Shown in pieces: positions 10,069-20,340 of a DNA stretch of 64,000 nucleotides. The DNA lies in assembly GCA_030522415.1 (NCBI GenBank), contig CM060107.1, forward strand, positions 55,068,104-55,132,103. Reading direction: 5' to 3'. A model generated the notes under the pieces. That model made no database searches and had not been told where the DNA came from. It saw only the letters and a program-made list of their open reading frames with translations. Position 1 is the first letter of the stretch; every line of letters starts with the position of its first letter. The translations under genes were made by a program, and so were the position numbers. Origin of the DNA: Channallabes apus. Its lineage: Eukaryota; Chordata; Actinopteri; Siluriformes; Clariidae.

Positions 10069-11442
10069 TCAATCTACAGTATTTGGAGGTCGTCGCTCTC
10101 TCTTAGGATGTGACCGTCCCACAGGCACTTTTATGGGTGTCTGATGTTGCAAAAGCACAGGTTGATCGGTGCTAGAGACGACCTCTTTCTCCTGACTTGA
10201 CACAGTTTCATTTAATTGATTTTCAAGTAAAGAAGGTGTCAATGAAGACTCAGGCACAGGATGAATGTCCGGCACATGGTAGTTCGGTGCAACTTCTGGG
10301 TGCAGATCTATCATAGGTTGTTTCTCTAAGTTGTCACAGCCATCTGCAGCTAGCAACTGATCTACATGTCTTCTCCAACAGAGATCTTCATCAGGAAGCT
10401 TAACTGTGTAAGACACTGGACCAGTCTGGGCAATCACTGTGGCGGGTAACCACTTGCAACCCTTCCCAAAGTTACGAGCCAGAACTCTCTCCCCGGGCCT
10501 GAAACTATGATGTTTTGCTTTTACCCGCCGTTCCACCTGCCTATGTTGATGAGCCTGAACAGTCTGTTTAGTTTTCAAAGGTTTCAACAAGTCCAGATGG
10601 GTGCGCAGCTGTCTCTTACACATAGCCATGGCTGGAGACACTTTAGTGGTGGCATGAAGAGTGTTTCGGTAGGTGAGCAAAAAAGTGTTAAGACGTTGGT
10701 TTAGGGATCCTCTACCTTGCGTTGACTTGCTTCATTGTCTGTACAAATCGCTCAGCAAGACCATTGGTGGACGGATGATATGGTGCTGATCAAATGTGTT
10801 GTATTCCGTTAGCCTTCATAAAAGCCTCAAACTCAGAGACCATTTGAGGTCCGCTGTCACTGACAAGTTGTTGGGGCAGACGGAAACGACCGAAAATTTA
10901 ACTAAGAGCTTCTATTGTTTTCCCTGACATGATGCTTTTCATTATCTCAACTTCAGGCCATTTGCTGTGGGCGTCGAGAAGAACTAAAAACATGTGGTCT
11001 TCCAACGGTCCAGCAAAATCGATGTGCACTCTTACCCAAGGTTCCTCCGGCCATTGCCATGGGTGTAGGGGAGCTGGTTGAGGAGTGTTTCTTAATTTTT
11101 GACATGAACAACATGATTTGGCTTTTTCCTCAATTTCCGAATCTACACCTGGCCACCAAAGGTAGCTACGAGCAATTTCCTTCATCCGACCCACACCACA
11201 ATGTCCAGAATGAAGTTCCTCCAAGACTCGTTGTCTCAGTTGTGCTGGAATGATGACCCTTGTTCCCCATAGTAAACATCCAGATTCTACTGTTAGCTCA
11301 TTTCTCCTGGTCATGTAAGGCTTTAGAGACGGTGACATTTCTCCTATTTCCCCTTTAAGCACTATGTCTAAAACTTTTGACATCACAGGATCTGTGCGCG
11401 TGTACAATTTCACTTGAGCTGCTGTGATAGGTGGATTATCTA
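10069..11442 (-). pseudogene. Gypsy 2 integrase, broken
   Basis: Minus-strand frame 11440-10898 holds the end of RNase H/connection sequence and the integrase HHCC finger (HSGHCGVGRMKEIARSYLWW, then CCSCQKL) and the first catalytic Asp (HIDFAGP). Between 10898 and 10680 the core region is out of frame with stops. The frame 10680-10069 carries the integrase C-terminus (RPGERVLARNFGKGCKWLPA). Upstream it is cut by the Tc1 element. The gap 9848-10068 is AT-rich 3' untranslated sequence. Confidence 0.85.
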
Positions 11443-12933
11443 CAGTGGTGTGAAAAACTATTTGCCCCCCTCCTGATTTCTTATTCTTTTGCATGTTTGT
11501 CACACAAAATGTTTCTGATCATCAAACACATTTAACTATTAGTCAAAGATAACACAAGTAAACACAAAATGCAGTTTTTAAATGAGGGGTTTTATTATTT
11601 AGGGAGAAAAAAATCCAAACCTACATGGCCTGGTGTGAAAAAGTAATTGCCCCCTGAACCTAATAACTGGTTGGGCCACACCCTTAGCAGCAATAACTGC
11701 AATCAAGCGTTTGCGATAACTTGCAACGAGTCTTTTACAGCGCTCTGGAGGAATTTTGGCCCACTCATCTTTGCAGAATTGTTGTAATTCAGCTTTATTT
11801 GAGGGTTTTCTAGCATGAACCGCCTTTTTAAGGTCATGCCACAACATCTCAATAGGATTCAGGTCAGGACTTTTGACTAGGCCACTCAAAAGTCTTCATT
11901 TTGTTTTTCTTCAGCCACTCAGAGGTGGATTTCCTGGTGTGTTTTGGGTCATTGTCCTGTTGCAGCACCCAAGATCACTTCAGCTTGAGTTGACGAACAG
12001 ATGACCGGACATTCTCCTCCAGGATTTTTTGGTAGACAGTAGAATTCATGGTTCCATCTATCACAGCAAGCCTTCCAGGTCCTAAAGCAGCAAAACAACC
12101 CCAGACCATCACACTACCACCACCATATTTTACTGTTGGTATGATGTTCTTTTTCTGAAATGCTGTGTTACTTTTACACCAGATGTAACGGGACACGCAC
12201 CTTATAAAAAGTTAAACTTTTGTCTCGTCGGTCCACAAGGTATTTTCCCAAAAGTCTTGGCAATCATTGAGATGTTTTTTAGCAAAATTGAGATGAGCCT
12301 TAATGTTCTTTTTGCTTAAAAGTGGTTTGCGCCTTGGAAATCTGCCATGCAGGCCGTTTTTGCCCAGTCTCTTTCTTATGGTGGAGTCGTGAACACTGAC
12401 CTTAATTGAGGCAAGTGAGGCCTAAAGTTCTTTAGATGTTGTCCTGGGGTCTTTTGTGGCCTCTCGGATGAGTTGTCTCTGCGCTCTTGGGGTAATTTTG
12501 GTCGGCCGGCCACTCCTGGGAAGGTTCACCACTGTTCCATGTTTTTGCCATTTGTGGATAATGGCTCTCACTGTGGTTCGCTGGAGTCCCAAAGCTTTAG
12601 AAATGGCTTTATAACCTTTACCAGACTGATAGATCTCAATTACTTTTGTTCTCATTTGTTCCTCAATTTCTTTGGATCTTGGCATGATGTCTAGCTTTTG
12701 AGGTGCTTTTGGTCTACTTCTCTGTGTCAGGTAGCTCCTATTTAAGTGATTTCTTGATTGGAACAGGTGTGGCAGTAATCAGGCCTGGGGGTGACTACAG
12801 AAATTGAACTCAGGTGTGATAAACCACAGTTAAGTTATTTTTTAACAAGGGGGGGCAATCACTTTTTCACACAGGGCCATGTAGATTTGGAGTTTTTTTT
12901 CTCCCTTAATAACGTAAACCTTCATTTAAAAAA
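11443..12933 (-). mobile_element. Tc1-like transposon 1, one end missing
   Basis: Starts CAGTGGTGTGAAAAAC right after TA at 11441-11442, inside the gypsy 2 pol. It has the same sequence family as the copy at 22796-24405 but in the opposite orientation. The end near 12933 stops in the subterminal repeat, so about 130 bp of the terminal inverted repeat is lost, and gypsy sequence (aatttccgctgtggc) resumes directly. RNase H and integrase of gypsy 2 are continuous in meaning across it. Confidence 0.9.
11599..12685 (-). pseudogene. Tc1 transposase, broken
   Basis: Minus-strand pieces: 12685-12422 encodes the paired-like helix-turn-helix N-terminus (MPRSKEIEEQMRTKVIEIY, then GRPTKITPRAQRQLI); 12196-11975 encodes SRYIWCKSNTAFQKKN and the GGGSVMVWGCF motif; 11889-11599 encodes the C-terminal catalytic Glu region (DLNPIEMLWHDL). 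Stops and frameshifts separate the pieces. The family cuts and pastes DNA at TA sites with a DD34E catalytic triad. Confidence 0.9.
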
Positions 12934-14741
12934 TTTCCGCTGTGGCTGGCTCTGAATGGGTGATGGCCAACGGAAGTCGAGAGAGCCCATCAGCATTAGG
13001 ATGGTGCTCTGACCTTCTGTACTTAATGTCATATTGATGTGCAGACAGAAGTAGGGCCCAACGCTGCATTCTCACAGCTGCCAGCGAAGGAATACCGGAG
13101 TGTGGGCAAGAATGGAGGTGAGGGGTCTGTGGTCCGTTAACAGAGTGAACCGCCTTCCAAACAAGAATTGGTGAAATTTCTTTACCCCAAACACAATAGC
13201 CAGTGCCTCCCGCTCTATTTGGGCATAATTACATTCTGCCTTGCTCAAAGTTCGTGATGCGAAAGCAATGGGTTTTTCTTCACCCGATGGCATGATGTGT
13301 GACACCACTGCCCCCACCCCATACGGTGATGCATCACAGGCCAGCTGTATTGGGAGAGCTGGGTTGAAATGGGTAAGAGCTTCCGATTGGGCCAAAGCTA
13401 TTGAACGCCTCCTCACATTGCCTATTCCACTTGCATGTGGTGGATTTATTTAGTAGTTCATGCAATGGTTTTAAGCTGTTGGCAAGGTTCTGCACAAATT
13501 TTGCATAATAAATCAACAATCCCAGAAATGACCGAAGTTGACTGACATTTTGTGGAGACGGTGCTTCAACTATCGCCCTTACTTTAGAAGGAGCTTTGTG
13601 AAGTCCAGCACTATCAATCACATGACCTAAGTACTCTACCGAGGGCTGGAAAAACTCACACTTGTCCCTCCTGACCTTCAGTCCAAAACTCTTTAGCCTT
13701 TGCAAAGCAGCTTCCAGGTTTCTTAAATGACATTGTTCATCTTCCCCAGTAATTAATAAATCATCAAGATAACAATACACCCCACTTAGTCCACTGAGAA
13801 TTTGATCCATTGCTCTTTGGAACAATGCTGGGGCTGATGTAATCCCAAAGGGCAGTCTCTGATATTGGTACATTCCCTTATGGGTCACAATGGTCAAGAG
13901 TTTCTGAGAGCTCGGGTCCACGTGCATCTGTAAATATGCCTGACAAAGGTCTATTTTACTGAACCTTTTTCCTCTAGCTAGGCCTGAAAAAAGATCCTCA
14001 ACGAGAGGTAATGGGTATTGTTCGGTAGTCAAGACTGGATTTATGGTGATCTTAAAATCTCCACAAATTCTGAGGGACCCGTCCTTTTTTTAAAACAGGC
14101 AGTATTGGTGTGGCCCATTCACTCACACGTACTGGTCGCAGTACTCCGGACTTTACCAATCGCTCTAACTCTTCTTCGACCTTGGGTTTTATGGCGTATG
14201 CTACTGGTCTTGCTTTCAAACACTTGGGTGTACTTCCTGGTTTAACTGTCAGTTTAACCGTAATGTCCTTCATGCTTCCCAGTTCATCACCAAACACATC
14301 TGAGTACTTGTTTAAAATGCCTTGGAGTTCCAAATTTTCACTGACCTGACGGATCTCTTGCCAGTTGAGCTTTATCTTTTCTAGCCACGTCCTCCCTAAC
14401 AAAGCTGGATGGTTTCCTTCAATAATATACAGTGGAATATTTTTCTGTCTATTTAATTCAACTGCTACCTCAATTACACCCTTAACAGGAACCGTCTCAC
14501 CTGTATAAGTCTTCAGTAATATGTTAGATGGCTGAGGTATGAGATGCGGTAGTGTTTCTTTGTATGTTGCCTCTGACACCAGTGATACTGCTGCTCCAGT
14601 GTCCACCTGCATTCGCACTGGTTTCCCCTCCAAAAGTGGAGTCACCCAATAGCCCCGTTCATCTCCTGACATGGATAAAACACACAGGGCACTGTCTTCC
14701 TCAGACTCAGAATCTTCCTGTGGGTGCTGAGTATTTTCCAT
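12934..14741 (-). pseudogene. Gypsy 2 protease, RT and RNase H, broken
   Basis: On the minus strand, 14741-14052 encodes an aspartic protease with QVDTGAAVSLV and the lead to RT. 14032-13334 encodes RT palm and thumb (YPLPLVEDLFSGL, CYLDDLLITG, LGHVIDSAGLHKAP). 13416-13072 encodes RNase H (CDASPYGVGAVVSH, TDHRPLTSIL). The frames overlap out of register (14032/14052 and 13334/13416), showing frameshifts. 13071-12934 still encodes RNase H/connection sequence in yet another frame. Confidence 0.88.
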
Positions 14742-14746
14742 TTGGT

Positions 14747-15490
14747 TTACATGTTTTTAATTAAATTTCTGGTAATTCTTCTTTTTATATTCAATCTGTT
14801 TGTTTGTTTGTTTGTGTTTTTTTGTTTTTGCAAGCATGTACAGTCCATGTCCTTACACCAACAGTCTACTGGCTGATGACCCACTTTTCCACAGCGATAA
14901 CATGGTTTATTTGAAAATGATTTGGTCTTTGCATCTGAATATATCTTGTGTACTTTGGTTGAAGCACTTAGTTGTTGTGCTTCCTTTGCGGCCATCTCCA
15001 TTGACATACTGATTTCTATGGCCTTCCGTAATGTTAAGTTGCCTTCAGTTGCCTGCAGCCGCTTTTGTATAGCTTCTCTACGGAGGCCGCAAACGAGTCT
15101 GTCACGTATGGCGTCGCTCAGTGACTGACCAAACTCACAATGTTCGGACAATCGTTTCAGCACAGCCACGAATTGAGAGATTGATTCACCATCTTGCTAA
15201 TTTCTTTTATGGAACCGAAATCTCTCAGCGATTATCAGTGGTTTTGGGGAATAATGTTCCTTAAGTAAACACACTATTTCCTCATATGATTTATTGCCTG
15301 GTTTGTCTGGTTGTGTTAAACTCCGCAACAGATTAAATGTTTTTACTCGCATTACACTTAGGAATGTAGGCACAATTGCTTCAGCTTTAATCTCGTTTGC
15401 TACTACAAAATAGTCAAAATGTTCAGTGTAAGCAGTCCATTGCTCCACTGATTCATCATATGCTCCAATGCAGCCTAGCAAAGCAGCCAT
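14747..15490 (-). pseudogene. Gypsy 2 Gag, broken by a stop
   Basis: 15490-15197 begins MAALLGCIGAYDESVEQW, a capsid-type N-terminus seen in vertebrate gypsy elements, and runs to a stop just after FHKRN. The rest (15169-14747) continues the capsid and ends in a CX2CX4HX4C zinc knuckle (CYRCGKVGHQPVDC). A lysine/asparagine-rich tail follows. 15491-15786 is the untranslated leader up to the 5' LTR. Confidence 0.85.
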
Positions 15491-15786
15491 TTCTTTTCAC
15501 TCACTCCCTCTTTTGTTTCCGTTCGTCTGCTCATACGCGCTTCTGTCCCGCGCTCAAGCCGCGTCCTGACGTCGGCACGTTTTCAGCCCTTTCACTCTCC
15601 CCAGGTAGAGAAAAAGTCTGCTGTTTCCCTGACTGTTTACAGAGCCACCGCGCGTCCGCGTGAGCTCTCTTTCCCGGAGACAGCGTGGCAAAAGAGAACG
15701 GAGAATTCACGTAGCGAACTAAAGTTTAACACTGACAACCAAAACAAAACCTTAACGTGAGAACGAAGAATCCTCGTTGCCAATTT

Positions 15787-15985
15787 TGTTATATACTTCC
15801 GTTAAGATTTGTAGTATATAATTAAGAATTATAGAGGAGTCGTGAGTAGTGAACAATCCGACCTTTAGTCGTTTTCCTTCTTTTTATTACCTGAACAGTA
15901 CAACAACACTTTTAAACCCACAATGCACCAAAGATCATTTAAAGGAACAGAGAGGCATTGATTCTCGTTTCACAAATACATAACA
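15787..15985 (-). repeat. Gypsy 2, 5' LTR (199 bp)
   Basis: TG...CA ends, followed by GGTAA at 15986-15990, which matches 9647-9651 on the other side. Confidence 0.92.
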
Positions 15986-16417
15986 GGTAACACTTCCTTT
16001 TTCTCACATAATTTCCATCACTTGTTGTGTTCTTCTTTTTGGTCCAACTTGTCAACGGTATTTATTGATTATATTATCCACATTCATGTAAACAATTAAA
16101 TCTTTCTCATATCAAAGTCCATATTTCCAAATTGCCCATGTTAGAACATACAACAAAAATGTATTTAGCTTGAGAGAATGAAGCAATTATGTTGCTGAAT
16201 TAAATCACGTTCACATAATATCCTATTGAACAGTTCCTATTAGTGATTATTATATTTGTAAAATTATGTTTGTAAACTATGTCCTTGTCTAATGTTTACT
16301 ACATTGGGTCAGTGTATTTCTACTGATATTTAGTTTAGGCCTTGTGTTCCAACAAGGCATTACATCATATCAATCATTCTGTCACTCAAATTAGAGAGGC
16401 GTGATTCATTTCTAAAA
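15986..16417 (+). other. TAAR copy 1 proximal 5' flank
   Basis: Aligns with 41193-41452 plus 43817-43978 of unit A and with the same parts of unit B, minus the non-autonomous LTR insertion that those copies carry. AT-rich; no other gene seen. Confidence 0.75.
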
Positions 16418-16425
16418 TATAAAAG
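16418..16425 (+). promoter_or_regulatory. TATA box of TAAR copy 1
   Basis: TATAAAAG, 62 bases upstream of the ATG, in a block kept in all three TAAR copies. It predicts a short 5' leader of about 30 bases. A splice-acceptor-like tattttgtag lies between box and ATG, but the spacing favours an unspliced leader. Confidence 0.55.
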
Positions 16426-16479
16426 CACCAGAGATGCTTGTTTTATTTCTTATTTTGTAGACATTAGAGAAATGTACTC

Positions 16480-17469
16480 ATGAACCTGACCGAGTTTAAT
16501 CAGTCTGATCACTGTGAGCATTTCTCCTGTCCAGAGAGATCTGTATCTCCTGCAGTTTATATCTTACTGTATGTGTGTTCAGCTGCTCTGGTTTTGATAA
16601 CAGTGTGTGGAAATCTCCTCATCATCATTTCTGTTATTCACTTCAAGCAACTTCACACACCTACTAACATGCTTGTGCTCTCCTTGGCAGTGGCAGATTT
16701 GATTGTTGGCATTTTTCTAATGCCGGTAATTTTAATCTGGACTATTGAGTCGTGCTGGATTTTTGGGAGAGTTTTTTGCACCATCTACTGGCTAATTAAT
16801 GCTATACCCATAATATCAAGCTATAATATTGTTCAAATTGCTGTCGATCGCTATTTGGCTCTCTCAAACCCCTTTCTCTACATGAACATTGTCTCTGTGA
16901 GAATCACTTGTGTTGTAATTGTTTTTAACTGGAGTCTTGTGCTGGGTTATACCATATCACTCCTATATTTTGATGGAAACTTCAAAAGTTTTGTATTATG
17001 TCCCGGAGAGTGCTTTCTCTCTCTCAATGAAGTCTGGACTGTAATTGATCTTGTATTTACCTTTATATTTCCACTTTCTGTCATAATTATATTATATACT
17101 CAAGTATTTGTGATAGTTAAGAAACATGTCACTGCTATCAGAGAGTGTAATAATCACACATGGCCTAAGGCACAGAAAATCACTCCACACTCAATGAAAT
17201 CTGAGAGAAAAGCAGCTAAAGTCCTCGGCATTTTAGTGTCTGTGTTTTTGGTCTGTTTACTTCCATATTTTGTTTATAGTTTATTAATAAATGTGATTGA
17301 ATTACGGTTAGAAACATTTTGGAATGTTTTCATTATGTTTTATCTTAATTCCACCATTAATCCATTTATTTATGCTCTGTTTTACCCATGGTTTAGGAGG
17401 TGCATTAAATTAATTATAACTCTGCAAATATTTCAAACAGACTCTGCATTAATCAATGTTCTTTCATGA
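16480..17469 (+). CDS. taar: Trace amine-associated receptor (TAAR), copy 1
   Basis: A 329-residue class A GPCR in one exon. TM1 holds GN (N45), TM2 LAVAD, TM3 ends in DRY (123-125), TM6 has FLVCLLPYF, and TM7 ends NSTINPFIYALFYPWF, the TAAR fingerprint. Cys100 can pair with an extracellular loop 2 cysteine (two lie at 173-178). N2 and N7 are N-glycosylation sequons. TAARs sense amines in olfactory neurons through Golf. TM3 has no acidic residue (Asn107 lies where amine receptors carry Asp3.32), but TM5 has Asp190, eight residues before the conserved proline, i.e. 5.42. That pattern is known in a teleost TAAR clade with non-classical amine binding. The toggle Trp6.48 is Leu. Intact; the nearest relatives are the other two copies. 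Confidence 0.93.
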   Translation: MNLTEFNQSDHCEHFSCPERSVSPAVYILLYVCSAALVLITVCGNLLIIISVIHFKQLHTPTNMLVLSLAVADLIVGIFLMPVILIWTIESCWIFGRVFCTIYWLINAIPIISSYNIVQIAVDRYLALSNPFLYMNIVSVRITCVVIVFNWSLVLGYTISLLYFDGNFKSFVLCPGECFLSLNEVWTVIDLVFTFIFPLSVIIILYTQVFVIVKKHVTAIRECNNHTWPKAQKITPHSMKSERKAAKVLGILVSVFLVCLLPYFVYSLLINVIELRLETFWNVFIMFYLNSTINPFIYALFYPWFRRCIKLIITLQIFQTDSALINVLS

Positions 17470-18084
17470 AACATTTATTATTATTATTATTATTATTGTG
17501 TGTTTAAATACTAATTATTATTGTGTGTCTAAATATGTTTAACTAATTAATTTTTTTTCATAAAAGTAAAAATTATTATTATTGAATATAATGCACACTT
17601 TGTTTATCAGTACAATGACGTAGAACTATACATTAACATGCAGTGGATTATGTGATGTGCAGTACATCTAAATACCGTGGCCCAGAAGGGCAAAGCATCT
17701 TTTCCGTATATGTGTATGATTTTTTTGTTACAGATGTATGTTTTTTCCTGTGTAGGCATGTGTTTTTTCCCCCATTTTTTCCCCAACTACTTTTTCATTT
17801 AAGTTAAAAGCTAAATGCTAAAGCTAACACACAAGGCATTATGAGATTTCGAGGCTGATGAGGACACAGTGAACACAGAACTATGCCCGTGTTGTGTCAA
17901 AGTTGGTTTCCCTATCGGGATGCGTTTTCTTAGCCCCAACCCCGTGAAAACATGCAGTGCAGGGAACGCGCATTTAGGAGAAGGCTCGCCCGCGAGGGGT
18001 TATGCGTGTACCACTGAGATTCTACGGAGTGCGGTAAAGGCCAAAAATGACATTCTACTTCACTGTATCATCCCTGAAATGGAA
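17470..18084. other. TAAR copy 1 3' flank shared with copies 2 and 3
   Basis: Opens with an ATT microsatellite (17474-17498). 17560-18045 aligns with 45120-45790 and 60240-60900, after which copy 1 diverges. The frame opening at 17869 is not kept in the other copies and is unlikely to be coding. Confidence 0.6.
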
Positions 18085-18416
18085 AACGTCTCGGGTTACT
18101 TCGCTGTAACCCTGTTCCCTGAAAAGGCGGGAACGAGATGCTGCGTGAAAACGCTATGGGAACCATTTTGTCATGTTGCCGGTTGTGAAGCATGTGTGTG
18201 CAAACACGCCAAATTTTTGGCTATATATAACCTCGGTCAGGTGATGTCATCTGATTAGACGCAGTTGGAGGTTATAAATACTAGTGAGCCGGCGACAAAC
18301 CTCAGAATCATTTGTCTGAACGGACGTCCGGTCATGTGGCAATGCAGCATGGGAATGCAGCATCTCGTTCCCGCCTTTTCAGGGAACAGGGTTACAGCAA
18401 ATTTACCCGAGACGTT
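18085..18416. mobile_element. MITE with 60 bp inverted terminal repeats
   Basis: The arms 18085-18144 and 18357-18416 are inverted repeats (AACGTCTCGGGT at one end, its complement at the other), including the aaccctgttccctgaaaagg / ccttttcagggaacagggtt segment. The interior has TATA-like ctatatataa and gttataaata. Part of the interior recurs at 49283-49480 without the left arm. It resembles the palindromic Angel-type repeats of fish; the family assignment is tentative. Confidence 0.65.
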
Positions 18417-19790
18417 CCCTTTCAAAGGCTACTCTCGATGCTGCGTGAAAACGCTATGGGAACAAGAATACCAAAGCCGCCGCACTGCAAGTGTCTGGAC
18501 CCCAAGGTTGTGAAACGTGTGCGCACAAGGCAGAGAAGGTCTCAGAACTATGCCTGGGCAGGTAACTCAGGGACATGAGCCTGGAGTAGCATGAACATCC
18601 AGATTATAAATGTAACATATGCAGATGAACACAATTGCTGCAGGGGAATAGCTCTTGCTGGTGCAAGATGAGACGATCCCCCTGATTGGATGAGCCCTGC
18701 TTCCTAGAGGCGAAGTGAACCCACGCGCCTCATAGGAGAGGGCAATAGCATCTCCCACCCAGTATAGTGGCGCTCTGACTTACGCAGCTAGCTGACGTGG
18801 TGGACGTAAATCTGAAGAGCACGTTTTGGGTTTATGGAACTTTCGGAAGATAGTTCAGTGAGGATGCAGTTATGTATGTCCTGAGAGTACTAGGCTGCAG
18901 GGGAATACCTCTTGCTAGTGCAATAGATGAGGCGTGGTGTGACTCAGCAGCCAGTAAACGGTTGTTTGTAAATTCAGAGGAGTGAAGACACGCTGCTGAG
19001 CTACAGGTGAGGAGGAAAGCAGTCTCTGAGGGACAGAGGAGAAGACTCTTGAAATGTAAAATACCTGCAAGCTCAAGAGACAATGTCGGTAAGATATTTT
19101 TTATTCTTATTTTAATTCTTATTGTTGTTGCTGTAAACAAAGCTCATTTATTAATACTGCCACGTTTTTCTTTTAAATCTAAGATCTTAATGTGTTCTTT
19201 TTTTCTCTCTTCCAATCCACCCTAATGCACCAAGTTCTTTACTGCCTGTTTGGAAGAAGATCTTTCTTGGATACACTGGACCGTCCATTTTGCCATTTTG
19301 GTATGTTTTAGATTTGACTTAATTTCACTAAGACATTAGGATTCTGAACTAAAACTTTAAGTTATTTGTACACATACATTATATAAGAACAATAGAGTTA
19401 AAAAGGGACTATATTTGTATAAATTTTTTGACTTACTATATTTGTAATAAAGTTTCCAATCCAACTTTAATTGGAACATTGAGAATATTGTTTGAAATTG
19501 TTCATTTCTTCATAGTTTATAGTCAAGGATATTTCACAGCAATGTTTAAGTTTGAGAGAGAGAATGTTATAGCACAATAGTCTAAACATTTCATTGTTTT
19601 TCATTTTAGGATTTTACTGTAATGCTATAAAACTGAACTTCTTTTTACTGTATTTTGCATCATACCTGTACTATACTGTGTCAGTTATACAGACTATTTT
19701 TTTTAATTTTTTACAAATATTGTAATCTTGAGTTTGTGTTAACACTTTATTGAACATGTGTATTCATATGAGTTTATGGGGAAAAAAAAG
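18417..19790. other. Intergenic, no gene seen
   Basis: Holds a partial second copy of the MITE interior (18425-18462) and a short direct repeat (ctgcaggggaatag/acctcttgct at 18638 and 18896). Short open frames here have no recognisable domain. 19300-19790 is plain AT-rich DNA. Confidence 0.5.
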
Positions 19791-20340
19791 TTATACAGTG
19801 GGTGCACAGGCAGTATGCGACTTCTACCATTGCCGGTGTATGGCGTGTATGGGGTCAGCATTTGGGTTTGTGCGTTTTCTGGCTTTTACCACTGAGTGGC
19901 GCTATATAACTATAGACTGACGCCTCAGGCATCAGTTCGTTCTCTCCAGGCTTAATGAGGCGCAGGTCGTCCACAGCTGCACGTCGTTGCAGATAAAATA
20001 AAGTGAAACATTGTAAATAAACGAATTCATAATCACAGTAGTAACATTACAGTACAAATTTATAATTAAAATTAAATTCAGTTTTTTAGGATCGAATTTA
20101 AGCAACGTAAACATTGTAAACTGTTTAATTACAGTAGAAAGGCTACACGTGTAGGGTCTTGTGTCATCTTATATTTTGTGTTCTTTAAATTTGTAGCTTT
20201 TATAAGACTCTACTTTTATTTAGGTGCACACACAATGACGAAAAAACTTTATGATTTTGTTAAATAAATAAAGTAAACGGGGTTCTGTATTGATTTTGGT
20301 GAACTTGAGCACGTCAGAAAATGAACCCAAACTCCGTGTA
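19791..20340. other. Intergenic with repeat fragments
   Basis: 19797-19960 is a compact non-coding block with a TATA-like ctatataacta; it may be the edge of an unrecognised transposon. 20149-20190 and 20279-20340 recur at 24604-24650 and 24679-24770 on the other side of the Tc1 zone. Confidence 0.45.

Larger units (their letters stand above)
9652..15985 (-). mobile_element. Ty3/gypsy element 2, decayed, with nested Tc1
   Basis: Minus-strand element with short LTRs at 9652-9847 and 15787-15985 and target duplication GGTAA (9647-9651 and 15986-15990). Gag, protease, RT, RNase H and integrase pieces follow in gypsy order on the minus strand. A purine-rich tract lies next to the 3' LTR (gaggggaggaata). 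After the 5' LTR the sequence ttggcaacgaggattc on the minus strand is a candidate tRNA primer site; the tRNA is not identified. Stops, frameshifts and a Tc1 insertion inactivate it. No env-like frame is seen. Confidence 0.92.

Noticed and set aside
16442..16459. Intron acceptor before the TAAR ATG (tattttgtag)
   Set aside because: A TATA box sits only about 30 bases upstream, leaving no room for an upstream exon and intron; kept as a note.
17869..18258. 129-codon frame after TAAR copy 1
   Set aside because: Not conserved in the homologous flanks of copies 2 and 3, and runs into a MITE.
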